A DNA stretch of 5,382 nucleotides from Lachnospiraceae bacterium (lineage in GTDB: Bacteria; Bacillota; Clostridia; Lachnospirales; Lachnospiraceae), in NCBI GenBank assembly GCA_029068665.1, contig JAIECC010000456.1, positions 1 through 5,382 of the forward strand, given 5' to 3'. The notes beneath the pieces are model-generated. The model was not told the DNA's origin, ran no database searches, and worked only from the letters and a program-made list of their open reading frames with translations. Position 1 is the first letter of the stretch, and each line of letters begins with the position of its first letter. Positions 1 through 5,375 of the stretch are shown piece by piece. Both the position numbers and the translations under genes were made by a program.

Positions 1-398
1 TATCCCAGCAGCCCCATGCCTACAATCTGTCCATTGCATACCGGTGCCGTAACAGAGGTATGACGGAACTCTTCCCTCTGGTGTACATTCGAGATATGGA
101 CTTCAATCTTAGGAAGCTGCACCGATGCCAGTGCATCCCGCAAGGCATAGCTGTAATGGGTGTAAGCCCCCGGATTGATAATGATTCCCTGAGTGCCGTC
201 TGTATAAGCCGCCTGAATCCGGTCAATCAGTGCTCCCTCGGAATTACTCTGAAAGACCTCTGCCTCCATGTTCAACTGCTCTGCTTTTTTCTGAATCCGG
301 CTGCACAGAGTATCATAGGTTTCCTCTCCATAGATTCCCTTTTCCCGGATTCCCAGAAAATTAATATTGGGACCATTTATCACTAATAGCTTTATCAT
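1..398 (-). CDS. aroQ: 3-dehydroquinate dehydratase, type II (partial, C-terminus beyond window)
   Basis: AroQ dehydrates 3-dehydroquinate to 3-dehydroshikimate in the cytoplasm, the third step of the shikimate pathway. The first 132 residues are visible; the family is usually about 145-150 residues, so only a short C-terminal piece is missing. Seen in the sequence: NGPN at residues 8-11, Arg18 and the catalytic Tyr23, INPGAYTH at 74-81 (Asn75, His81), EVHISN at 99-104 (Glu99, His101), and Arg108 and Arg112. All known active-site positions are therefore present. The ATG overlaps the stop of the upstream aroE-aroK gene as ATGA, which suggests translational coupling. Its ribosome site GGAGGGAGG lies inside the end of that upstream gene, 9 nt before the ATG. 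It is the last visible gene of the yqeG-aroEK-aroQ operon. Confidence 0.97.
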   Translation of the reverse strand, partial: MIKLLVINGPNINFLGIREKGIYGEETYDTLCSRIQKKAEQLNMEAEVFQSNSEGALIDRIQAAYTDGTQGIIINPGAYTHYSYALRDALASVQLPKIEVHISNVHQREEFRHTSVTAPVCNGQIVGMGLLG

Positions 399-1789
399 TT
401 TCTATATCCTCCCTCCATAGTTTGATAGATTTCTTCTGCCAGTTCTGCGACTCCCCGGCCGTCAGTGGAAATACGGACATGAGCTGCACTTCTGTACAAA
501 GGCTGTCGGACCTTCATCAGCTCATGAATCCTCTGCTGAGGATCTTCACACTCCAGCAGGGGCCGGTCATGACTGTCTTTTATCCGTTCCCAGACCCCTT
601 CCTCCGAGGTCTCCAGATAGAATACCTGTCCCAGCTCTCTTAATAATCTTGCATTTTCCTTCTTCAGAGGCATTCCCCCGCCGGTTGCGATCAAAGCATG
701 GCTGGTATTGGCAATCAGTTCTTTTAACACAGCTTCTTCCAGTTTTCGGAAATATTCCTCGCCTTCTTCTGTAAAAATCCGGCTAATGCTCCTTCCTTCT
801 CTGGCTTCGATATAAGCATCCGTATCCAAAAAGGAGTAGCCATATGCCTTCTCAATCTGCCTTCCTACCGTAGTCTTACCAGAGCCCATAAATCCAATCA
901 GTACAATATTATCTCCCGATGGATGAATGGCTTCATATAGCCGGTCATACACCAGCTCTGCCTGTTCTGCCGTTACCTGTACCCGGTTCCACAATTCATA
1001 TGCAATAATTCCTTGATATAACAGCATTTTCAGGCCATTATATGCCTGACCACCGGCTGCCCTTACCAGGTTCATAAAACGGGTTTCCGCCGGATTATAA
1101 ATCAAGTCCACACCAACACTGACCTGCTCATAAAACTTCCGGTCCTCAATAATGACATCATCCACCCTGGGACTTAAGCCTAAGGACGTACACTGAAAAA
1201 CAATCCGGGAAACTGCCGGAAGCTTGCCATAGTCCTCCACTGCCATTGCTTTTATCACCGTTTTTTCAAAAAGCCGGTTCAGACTATCCGCTATTGCCTG
1301 TGCCTTTTCTACGGTCCGGTTCAGCAGATATACAGCCTTTGCCTCTTCCTGCATACACATATAGGCCACTGCCTTAGAGGCTCCTCCTGCACCCAGGATC
1401 ACCACCGTCTGATTCTTTAGTTCAATTCCATCCGACTGAATGGCACGAAGCAATCCCGGCATATCCGTATTATAGCCCTGATAGCCTTCAGACCTTCGGA
1501 CCAGTGTATTCACTGCACCGATTGCTTTTGCTGCCTCATCCAGCTCCACAGTATACTGCATGACTGCATTCTTATGAGGAACCGTCACATTCAGTCCCAG
1601 AATATTCAAATCAAAAGCCCCCCGAACTGCCTGCTCCAGCCCTGACCCTTCTACATGAAAGGGTACATAGACCCGGTTCTGTCCGAGAATTTCACTTAGT
1701 GTATTATGTATTACCGGAGACAAGGTGTGCTCTACGGGATTTCCAAGCAGTCCCAGCAGCCTTGTATGTCCGTCTATTTGCTGTATCAT
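395..1789 (-). CDS. aroE-aroK: Bifunctional shikimate dehydrogenase / shikimate kinase fusion
   Basis: This 464-residue cytoplasmic protein joins two consecutive shikimate-pathway enzymes. Residues 1 to about 287 are an AroE shikimate dehydrogenase (3-dehydroshikimate to shikimate with NADPH). Its motifs are GNPVEHTLSP (16-25), NVTVPHK with catalytic Lys73, GAVNTL (91-96), NTD with Asp109, the nucleotide loop GAGGASKA (133-140), NRTVEK (157-162, the NADP-type motif) and YQG (258-260). Residues from about 292 to 464 are an AroK shikimate kinase (shikimate plus ATP to shikimate 3-phosphate). Its motifs are Walker A GFMGSGKTT (299-307), DTD (322-324), Arg348, GGG (370-372), lid Arg409 in DRPLL, and Arg428. 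Both halves look catalytically intact and there is no frameshift at the junction. The start is supported by AAAGGG about 8 nt upstream. It lies 39 bp after yqeG and overlaps aroQ by 4 bp. Confidence 0.97.
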   Translation of the reverse strand: MIQQIDGHTRLLGLLGNPVEHTLSPVIHNTLSEILGQNRVYVPFHVEGSGLEQAVRGAFDLNILGLNVTVPHKNAVMQYTVELDEAAKAIGAVNTLVRRSEGYQGYNTDMPGLLRAIQSDGIELKNQTVVILGAGGASKAVAYMCMQEEAKAVYLLNRTVEKAQAIADSLNRLFEKTVIKAMAVEDYGKLPAVSRIVFQCTSLGLSPRVDDVIIEDRKFYEQVSVGVDLIYNPAETRFMNLVRAAGGQAYNGLKMLLYQGIIAYELWNRVQVTAEQAELVYDRLYEAIHPSGDNIVLIGFMGSGKTTVGRQIEKAYGYSFLDTDAYIEAREGRSISRIFTEEGEEYFRKLEEAVLKELIANTSHALIATGGGMPLKKENARLLRELGQVFYLETSEEGVWERIKDSHDRPLLECEDPQQRIHELMKVRQPLYRSAAHVRISTDGRGVAELAEEIYQTMEGGYRK

Positions 1790-1828
1790 ATTTTGAACCC
1801 TTTCTCATTCACTGGTATCCGAAAAATA

Positions 1829-2377
1829 TTATCGGTAAATCTCAGGAATATTCTTTTCATAGCCTGCCCTATTCGGCTTATTCCCCTTATAATTCCGGCT
1901 TCTGCGATAAAAAAAGATACTGATATCCTCCAGCCAGCGCTTCATCACAATAAAAAAACCTTCTTTTCGATCCACCGGTCCCACCAGAATACTGTAATAC
2001 CCTGCCCGGTTCGCACCGATAATATCTGTCAGGACCTGATCTCCCACGAATAAAATATTTGATTCCTTTACCTGCAGACGGGCTGCCGCCTGCTGATATC
2101 CCTTCTTAAAGGGCTTGCCTGCATTACTGATATAGGTTGCACCAAGAGTCTCCGCAAAAGGTGCTACACGCTTTGTATTATTATTGGATAAAAAGCAGAT
2201 TTGAAAACCAAGCTCCCGCAATCTGCCACAAAGCTTTTGAGCCCGTTGATCTGCCGGTGCACCATGAGGTACTAATGTATTATCAATATCAAAGATAATT
2301 GCCCGATACCCTTTCTTATAAAATTCTTCATATGGAATCTCATAAGCAGAACCAAATTCTTCTTTTGGATAAATCAC
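1829..2377 (-). CDS. yqeG: YqeG-family HAD phosphatase (subfamily IIIA)
   Basis: A 182-residue HAD-superfamily phosphatase of the YqeG family; the physiological substrate of this family is not settled. Seen in the sequence: motif I DIDNTL with Asp30 and Asp32 (30-35), motif II SNN (64-66), motif III Lys88 in KPFKKG, and motif IV GDQVLTD with Asp113 and Asp118. The length is normal for YqeG. The start codon is GTG at 2377: an AGGAGG ribosome site lies 7 nt upstream, and the resulting N-terminus (IYPKEEFGSAYEI) resembles the usual YqeG start. In Bacillus subtilis yqeG also lies close to the shikimate dehydrogenase gene, so the neighbourhood is a conserved Firmicutes arrangement. It is the first gene of the aro operon here and follows a long structured leader that may control its translation. 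The last 25 residues are basic and probably unstructured. Confidence 0.95.
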   Translation of the reverse strand: MIYPKEEFGSAYEIPYEEFYKKGYRAIIFDIDNTLVPHGAPADQRAQKLCGRLRELGFQICFLSNNNTKRVAPFAETLGATYISNAGKPFKKGYQQAAARLQVKESNILFVGDQVLTDIIGANRAGYYSILVGPVDRKEGFFIVMKRWLEDISIFFYRRSRNYKGNKPNRAGYEKNIPEIYR

Positions 2378-2384
2378 GTTATGT

Positions 2385-2391
2385 CCTCCTC
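2385..2391 (-). promoter_or_regulatory. Shine-Dalgarno site of yqeG, inside a repeated GACCTGAGG box
   Basis: GAGGAGG lies 7 nt before the GTG start and decides that start. Its first four bases are part of GACCTGAGG (2388-2396), which also occurs at 2462-2470. A near-complement, CCTGAGGTC, lies between them at 2427-2435, so the ribosome site could be partly sequestered by base pairing. Confidence 0.85.
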
Positions 2392-2473
2392 AGGTCATAT
2401 ATCGCAGTGCCGTTTTCCCGCAGTCCGACCTCAGGACTCTCCCCAGCTTCGCCGGGTCCCCCCTCAGGTCAAT

Positions 2474-2592
2474 TCGTCCTACAGCCGCAGTGCCACTCGG
2501 AAACTTTCGTTTCCTCGTTGTCGGGCTATCGCCCTATCAAAATTGAATCCGTCAAATTCGTCTGCCAGCAGCCGATTTGCCAGATTGCAATT
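2474..2592 (-). repeat. Tandem structured repeat, unit A (gene-proximal)
   Basis: This unit matches unit B at exactly 120 bp offset. The first 70 bp (2474-2543) are identical at 67 positions, and similarity continues more weakly beyond. On the minus strand it folds as a long hairpin (2592-2541, with CAAAT/ATTTG and CTGC-TG-GCAG arms), a GGGC-GATA-GCCC hairpin (2534-2523), a GGAAAC-GAAA-GTTTCC hairpin (2514-2499), and then GAGTGGCACTGCGGCTG. Two of the three differences in the conserved core fall in the loop of the third hairpin. Confidence 0.85.
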
Positions 2593-2593
2593 G

Positions 2594-2715
2594 TCGTCCT
2601 ACAGCCGCAGTGCCACTCGGAAACTGCCGTTTCCTCATTGTCGGGCTATCGCCCTATCAAAATCAAAACAGTCAATCCCGACTGCAAGCAGTCGTCTTGA
2701 CTGCCTTTGATTTTG
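2594..2715 (-). repeat. Tandem structured repeat, unit B (promoter-proximal)
   Basis: This is the second copy of the 120-nt unit. On the minus strand it opens with a strong hairpin spanning 2715-2658: CAAAATCAAA pairs with TTTGATTTTG, then CAGTCAA with TTGACTG, then CGACTGC-TT-GCAGTCG at the tip. GGGC-GATA-GCCC (2654-2643) and GGAAAC-GGCA-GTTTCC (2634-2619) follow. The first hairpin differs in sequence from its counterpart in unit A yet keeps the same plan, which argues for selection on RNA or DNA folding rather than on a protein. Confidence 0.85.
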
Positions 2716-2726
2716 GCACTGCTCAT

Positions 2727-2755
2727 AGTGTATCACAAAATGTTTTTGGGTACAA
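2727..2755 (-). promoter_or_regulatory. Predicted sigma-A promoter of the yqeG-aroEK-aroQ operon
   Basis: On the minus strand, -35 TTGTAC (2755-2750) is followed by a 17-bp spacer and -10 TACACT (2732-2727). TG sits one base before the -10, giving an extended -10 element. Transcription would start near 2720, at the edge of the structured repeat. The -35 is weak (TTG only), so this is a reasonable but unproven assignment. Confidence 0.5.
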
Positions 2756-2800
2756 CGAAAAACACCCCAAATATTCAATGTTTCCTCTGAGAATATTTGG
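2756..2800 (-). terminator. Likely intrinsic terminator after the 3D-domain gene
   Basis: On the minus strand a 10-bp stem CCAAATATTC/GAATATTTGG (2800-2791 with 2776-2767) and a 14-nt loop are followed by GGTGTTTTT. The stem is AT-rich and GGTG separates it from the T run, so termination may be partial. AATGTTTCCT occurs twice on the plus strand around it (2778-2787 and 2801-2810). Confidence 0.55.
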
Positions 2801-2827
2801 AATGTTTCCTTTGTTTTATAAATTCTT

Positions 2828-3709
2828 TTATTTAGCAGCTTCCGTTGTGGTACTTTCCTGCTCTGCCTGTGTGGCAGAAGCAGAGCTGCTTGTATTCCCT
2901 TCTGTTTCCGTACTGTTCTTACTGCTGCTTTCTGTAGATGCAGTAGATCCTTCTTCCGTAGAAGCCTCTGTTGTAGTCATCTCGATATCCGGTGTTTCCG
3001 ATACTGTTTCCATCATAACTGACGAAGCATTCTCACTGGTTCCTACATAGCGGTAAACCCGTACCGTCTGCTTTCCGTAATTTAACGCCTCTTGATGGCT
3101 TCCAAAAAAGATATCAATTCGATTACCACGGATAGCTCCACCCCGATCCTCTACGGTATATACTTTACCATTAATCACTACCTGTGTTCCAAATGGCAGT
3201 ACTCCGGTATCTGCCGCTATCGTATGGTTTGTCTGAGCAATTGCACCAGAGGCAGTTACTCCGTTGGTTTTGCCACAGCAGGCTGCACATGGACAATAGC
3301 CTGTAGTCAGATAAGTACCCAGGCACTCATAACCATTCATGGCAGGGTCTGCATATACCGGACTTCCGGATACTGCCTGATAGCTCTGTGCTACTACTTC
3401 GGTTGCCTTAGCCTCCACATCTGCTGCTTCCGGCTCAATTGCTCCGGCTGCTGACAAGGCTTCTGCCACCAATAAGTGATTTTGAATGGTATAATAATCC
3501 TCGTGCTGTATATTCCCAAATGCATATTCTTGTTCATCCTGTGTACATTCGCTTAATGCCACCTGTTTGAAAGGCAGAACATTCTTAGCAGCTTCTCCAT
3601 TTGCAGTGATTAACGCAGCACAAGCAAAAGAAGCAGATACCATAAGCATTAAAATCCGCTTGCAAAATACTTTCACGTTATTCACGAATTGTTCCAGTTG
3701 CTTTTCCAT
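2828..3709 (-). CDS. Secreted 3D-domain cell-wall protein (putative peptidoglycan hydrolase)
   Basis: A 293-residue exported protein. A basic N-terminus and hydrophobic segment (about 17-36, ILMLMVSASFACAALITA) act as signal peptide or membrane anchor. A poorly characterised linker follows (about 40-125). The 3D domain (about 130-222) carries the three defining aspartates: Asp167 in AADTG, Asp188 in EDRGG and Asp199 in RIDIFF. The family is related to the MltA lytic-transglycosylase fold and, as in YocH, is linked to peptidoglycan turnover. A CPCAACCGKTNGVTASG stretch (139-155) with four cysteines opens the domain. The tail (about 240-293) is low-complexity Ser/Thr/Glu and probably a disordered extracellular spacer; no LysM, SH3 or sortase motif is visible. 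The start is supported by AAAGGAA about 7 nt upstream. It stands alone, with its own promoter and a WalR-like box. The exact enzymatic activity is inferred. Confidence 0.9.
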   Translation of the reverse strand: MEKQLEQFVNNVKVFCKRILMLMVSASFACAALITANGEAAKNVLPFKQVALSECTQDEQEYAFGNIQHEDYYTIQNHLLVAEALSAAGAIEPEAADVEAKATEVVAQSYQAVSGSPVYADPAMNGYECLGTYLTTGYCPCAACCGKTNGVTASGAIAQTNHTIAADTGVLPFGTQVVINGKVYTVEDRGGAIRGNRIDIFFGSHQEALNYGKQTVRVYRYVGTSENASSVMMETVSETPDIEMTTTEASTEEGSTASTESSSKNSTETEGNTSSSASATQAEQESTTTEAAK

Positions 3710-3749
3710 TCTTACGTTCCTTTCAAGTATTACTGAGATGTTTCAAAAT

Positions 3750-3766
3750 GTTACATAATTGTTACA
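3750..3766 (-). promoter_or_regulatory. WalR (YycF)-like direct-repeat box in the 3D-gene 5' region
   Basis: TGTAACAATTATGTAAC on the minus strand matches the WalR consensus TGTWAH-N5-TGTWAH at every defined position. It lies at about +5 to +21 relative to the predicted start, a position usually associated with repression. A related TGTTTCA (3739-3745, plus strand) adds a weaker third repeat at a 10-nt step. A PhoP-type box of direct TTACA repeats is an alternative reading. Confidence 0.55.
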
Positions 3767-3777
3767 TCTGTGTTGCC

Positions 3778-3806
3778 ATTATATTCTGAATCCAAAAAAA
3801 GGTCAA
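3778..3806 (-). promoter_or_regulatory. Sigma-A promoter of the 3D-domain gene
   Basis: On the minus strand -35 TTGACC (3806-3801), a 17-bp spacer and a perfect -10 TATAAT (3783-3778). The start would be near 3771, giving a leader of about 62 nt before the ATG at 3709. Confidence 0.85.
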
Positions 3807-3913
3807 GCAAAAGGAGGTTTTTTCGTTTTTTTAAACATCTTTTTTTAAGAAATTTGTTTAAAATGCCAGTCCTCCTATAGAAGGAAACCACAACATCTTG
3901 TGGTTAGAATATC
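3807..3913. other. AT-rich divergent intergenic region with two inverted repeats
   Basis: Between the divergent promoters of the 3D gene and rnpB there is no credible ORF. It contains TTTTAAACA (3829-3837) facing TGTTTAAAA (3855-3863), and a perfect 8-bp hairpin AACCACAA-CATC-TTGTGGTT (3886-3905) that ends 8 bp before the rnpB -35. AGGAGG (3812-3817) and CCTCCT (3871-3876) are also complementary. The function is unknown; protein-binding or insulating terminator roles are possible. Confidence 0.5.
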
Positions 3914-3942
3914 TTTACAAAAAAATACGAAAATGCTACAAT
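3914..3942 (+). promoter_or_regulatory. Sigma-A promoter of rnpB
   Basis: -35 TTTACA (3914-3919), a 17-bp A-rich spacer and -10 TACAAT (3937-3942). Seven nucleotides then lead to G3950, the first base of the RNase P P1 helix, so transcription start and mature 5' end may coincide. Confidence 0.85.
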
Positions 3943-3949
3943 CCTACAT

Positions 3950-4385
3950 GAGTCGGACAAGTGATCGCGGCTGCAAAGCCGAAAGGCTGCAGGTGAGGAA
4001 AGTCCGGGCTTCATAGGGCAGGGTGCCGGATAACGTCCGGTGGAGGCGACTCCCAGACTAGTGCAACAGAAATATACCGCCGATTGTGGTAAGGAGGGAC
4101 CCGCGTAGCGGGAGGATCCCTTATCACTTACCCCTGGTAAGGAGGGACCCACGAAGTGGGAGGATCCCTTATCACTTACCCAACGGTAAGGGTGGAACGG
4201 CGAGGTAAGAGCTCACCGCTTGTCTGGTAACAGACAAGGCTCTGTAAACTCCACTCGAAGCAAGACCGAACAGAAAGCCATACAGTGGCCCGCTGTGCTT
4301 TCGGGTAGGTTGCTGGAGCCGGCTGGTAACAGCCGGCCTAGATAGATGATCACTCAACGACATAACCCGGCTTATCGTCCGACTC
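3950..4385 (+). ncRNA. rnpB: RNase P RNA, bacterial type A, with enlarged P12
   Basis: The catalytic RNA of RNase P, which matures the 5' ends of tRNAs. Helix P1 is GAGTCGGAC (3950-3958) paired with GTCCGACTC (4377-4385), which sets both ends. Universal blocks are present: GAGGAAAGTCCGGGCT (3995-4010), ACAGAAATATACCGCC (4066-4081), GGTAAGGGTG (4185-4194), the hairpin CTTGTC/GACAAG (4219-4238), the P18-like hairpin GCCGGCT/AGCCGGC (4318-4337) and CATAACCCGGCTTATCG near the 3' end. GAAAGC/GCTTTC (4273-4278 with 4297-4302) with inner ACAG/CTGT forms P16-P17, the mark of type A. At about 436 nt it is longer than the E. coli RNA (377 nt); the excess is two tandem hairpin copies in the P12 position. 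I see no convincing plus-strand terminator. Confidence 0.97.
4088..4184 (+). repeat. Two tandem 48-nt hairpin copies inside rnpB (P12 arm)
   Basis: Copy 1 is 4088-4135 and copy 2 is 4136-4184. Each reads GGTAAGG-AGGGA-hairpin-AGGA-TCCCT-TATCA-CTTACC. GGTAAG pairs with CTTACC, and AGGGA with TCCCT. The tip is CCCGC-GTA-GCGGG in copy 1 and CCCAC-GAA-GTGGG in copy 2, a G-C to A-T compensatory change. Both sit between ACCGCCGATTGT and the conserved GGTAAGGGTG, where P12 belongs. Confidence 0.9.
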
Positions 4386-4440
4386 ATTCTTATTATCCAT
4401 ATTCCCTGCAATCTATGCACATCTTTCATGGATAGAACAC

Positions 4441-4491
4441 AAAAAAGAAACAAGGATTGACACCCTACTATACTTCTTCAGGTGCCAATCC
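4441..4491 (-). terminator. Intrinsic terminator of the unknown minus-strand gene
   Basis: On the minus strand GGATTG-G-CACC (4491-4481) pairs with GGTG-T-CAATCC (4464-4454) around a 16-nt loop, with one mismatch. It is followed by TTGTTTCTTTTTTG. It lies about 115 nt after the stop codon of the unknown gene. In the plus direction there is no T run after the stem, so it is not an obvious rnpB terminator. Confidence 0.75.
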
Positions 4492-4606
4492 CATGTTACC
4501 CCCAATATACGAATAACCAGAAAACCAAGTTCGAAATCTGGCTTCTACAGTAACTGTCCAAAGTTGTATTACAATTTCCCGGACGTTCCTCTGTAGAAAT
4601 TAGATA

Positions 4607-5317
4607 TTATACATATTTTAATTCCTGATCCTCATGCCAGAACAGGCAATTCACAATCAGTGAGCTGGATACATCCGGAAATTCCCGGAGCAAATCATCC
4701 TGTGCAGCACCTCCGCTCTTCACTGCCAAAAGCAGTTCCTGCAATTCTTTTATAACTGCAAGCTGCATTGAATGATTCATATAAACCATTACATGACGTG
4801 TCTTCTTTGGAAGAAATGCAGCAATTTCATTCCACGCAGTATTGCAATCCACCAGTAAATACGGACTCAGTAAATCAAATAAAACAGCCTGCTCATCATT
4901 TGGAATCCCTGCATGTCTGGCTACAATCTGCTCACATCTGCGTAACAGGTCACCATGATTGATCTGATAACTGTTTAATCCGAAATCATGAAAGCATTCC
5001 AAAAACATGTCGAACTGATGGCGCTGGGTATACTGGGATTGATTTTCAAATATCTGAATAAATTCCCGGTTGAACTTTGCGTACTTTTCATCCCAGTAAA
5101 TAAAATTAAAGGTCCAGTATACTGCCACACACAGCATAAAATGATCAGCAAAATTACTATCATTCGCAAATGCAAACAGGGATTTCAGTTTGATTCCTAA
5201 GCGTCTGTAGTCATTTTCACTCAGCTTCAAATCACTAATGGTTCTCGCCGCACGTATTTCCTGCTCGAAATACATCTGCATCTCGTGTAAATCAAATCCT
5301 GGTTTTTGAATTCCCAT
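4607..5317 (-). CDS. Hypothetical protein, unknown family (236 aa)
   Basis: I do not recognise this protein. It is predicted soluble and mostly helical, with no signal peptide and no clear membrane segment. An aromatic-rich region (about 58-95, numbering from the longer ATG) contains YWTFNFIYWDEKYAKF. Then come HQFDMFLECFHDFGLN (102-117) and LLRRCEQIVARHAGIPND (126-143), followed by a helical C-terminal half. There is no nucleotide-binding or metal motif I trust. Two in-frame ATGs lie 6 nt apart. The first is only 1 nt after GGAGG, the second 7 nt, so the second (5317) is the better start, giving 236 rather than 238 residues. It has its own terminator and possible promoter, so it appears monocistronic and convergent with rnpB. 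Coding quality is supported by the strong ribosome site and an uninterrupted frame. Confidence 0.85.
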   Translation of the reverse strand: MGIQKPGFDLHEMQMYFEQEIRAARTISDLKLSENDYRRLGIKLKSLFAFANDSNFADHFMLCVAVYWTFNFIYWDEKYAKFNREFIQIFENQSQYTQRHQFDMFLECFHDFGLNSYQINHGDLLRRCEQIVARHAGIPNDEQAVLFDLLSPYLLVDCNTAWNEIAAFLPKKTRHVMVYMNHSMQLAVIKELQELLLAVKSGGAAQDDLLREFPDVSSSLIVNCLFWHEDQELKYV

Positions 5318-5324
5318 ATGCATT

Positions 5325-5331
5325 CCTCCTT
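5325..5331 (-). promoter_or_regulatory. Shine-Dalgarno site deciding the start of the unknown gene
   Basis: AAGGAGG on the minus strand. Its spacing to the first ATG (5323) is 1 nt and to the second ATG (5317) is 7 nt, which favours the second. Confidence 0.8.
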
Positions 5332-5347
5332 TATAATTTCACATTAC

Positions 5348-5375
5348 ATTTTATTCCGCATCCTTTCTTTGTGAA
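5348..5375 (-). promoter_or_regulatory. Possible promoter of the unknown gene
   Basis: On the minus strand TTCACA (5375-5370), a 16-bp spacer and TAAAAT (5353-5348). This is a modest match close to the window edge; another promoter could lie outside. Confidence 0.35.

Larger units (their letters stand above)
2378..2720 (-). promoter_or_regulatory. Long structured 5' leader of the yqeG-aroEK-aroQ operon (candidate regulatory RNA)
   Basis: About 340 nt lie between the predicted transcript start and the GTG of yqeG, with no credible gene on either strand. In transcript order it contains tandem structured unit B (2715-2594), unit A (2592-2474), and a terminal segment. That segment has hairpin CCCGGC-GAA-GCTGGG (2457-2443) enclosed by GACCTGAGG (2470-2462) and CCTGAGGTC (2435-2427), which pair at 8 of 9 positions. 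A second GACCTGAGG (2396-2388) carries part of the Shine-Dalgarno site and can pair with the same CCTGAGGTC strand. The secondary structure is read directly from complementarity; a regulatory role is inference. It could instead be a dispersed structured repeat inserted before the operon. I do not recognise a known riboswitch class. Confidence 0.5.

Noticed and set aside
2482..2498. GAGTGGCACTGCGG on the minus strand resembles the T-box motif GGGTGGNACCGCGG.
   Set aside because: Two key positions differ, no Stem I with a specifier loop or AGTA-like motif is visible, and no terminator competes with it. The motif also repeats in both units, which does not fit one T-box, though a degenerate derivative cannot be excluded.
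2299..3050. Overlapping plus-strand open frames across the repeat region, with repeated peptides such as RSATRKL and CRAIALSK.
   Set aside because: The 120-bp period is a multiple of three, so any frame repeats. No good ribosome site is present, the frames overlap yqeG and the 3D gene antisense, and changes between copies follow hairpin structure rather than codon positions.
3904..4453. Minus-strand open frames of 82 and 93 codons across rnpB.
   Set aside because: They lie wholly or mostly antisense to the RNase P RNA and show no ribosome site or recognisable protein.
4492..4606. Short intergenic stretch with a CCAGA/TCTGG inverted repeat.
   Set aside because: The stem is only 5 bp with a long loop and no T run, so I do not call it a terminator or element.
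4768..5200. Short open frames on both strands inside the unknown gene.
   Set aside because: They are shadows of the 236-codon frame, which alone has a strong ribosome site and terminator.
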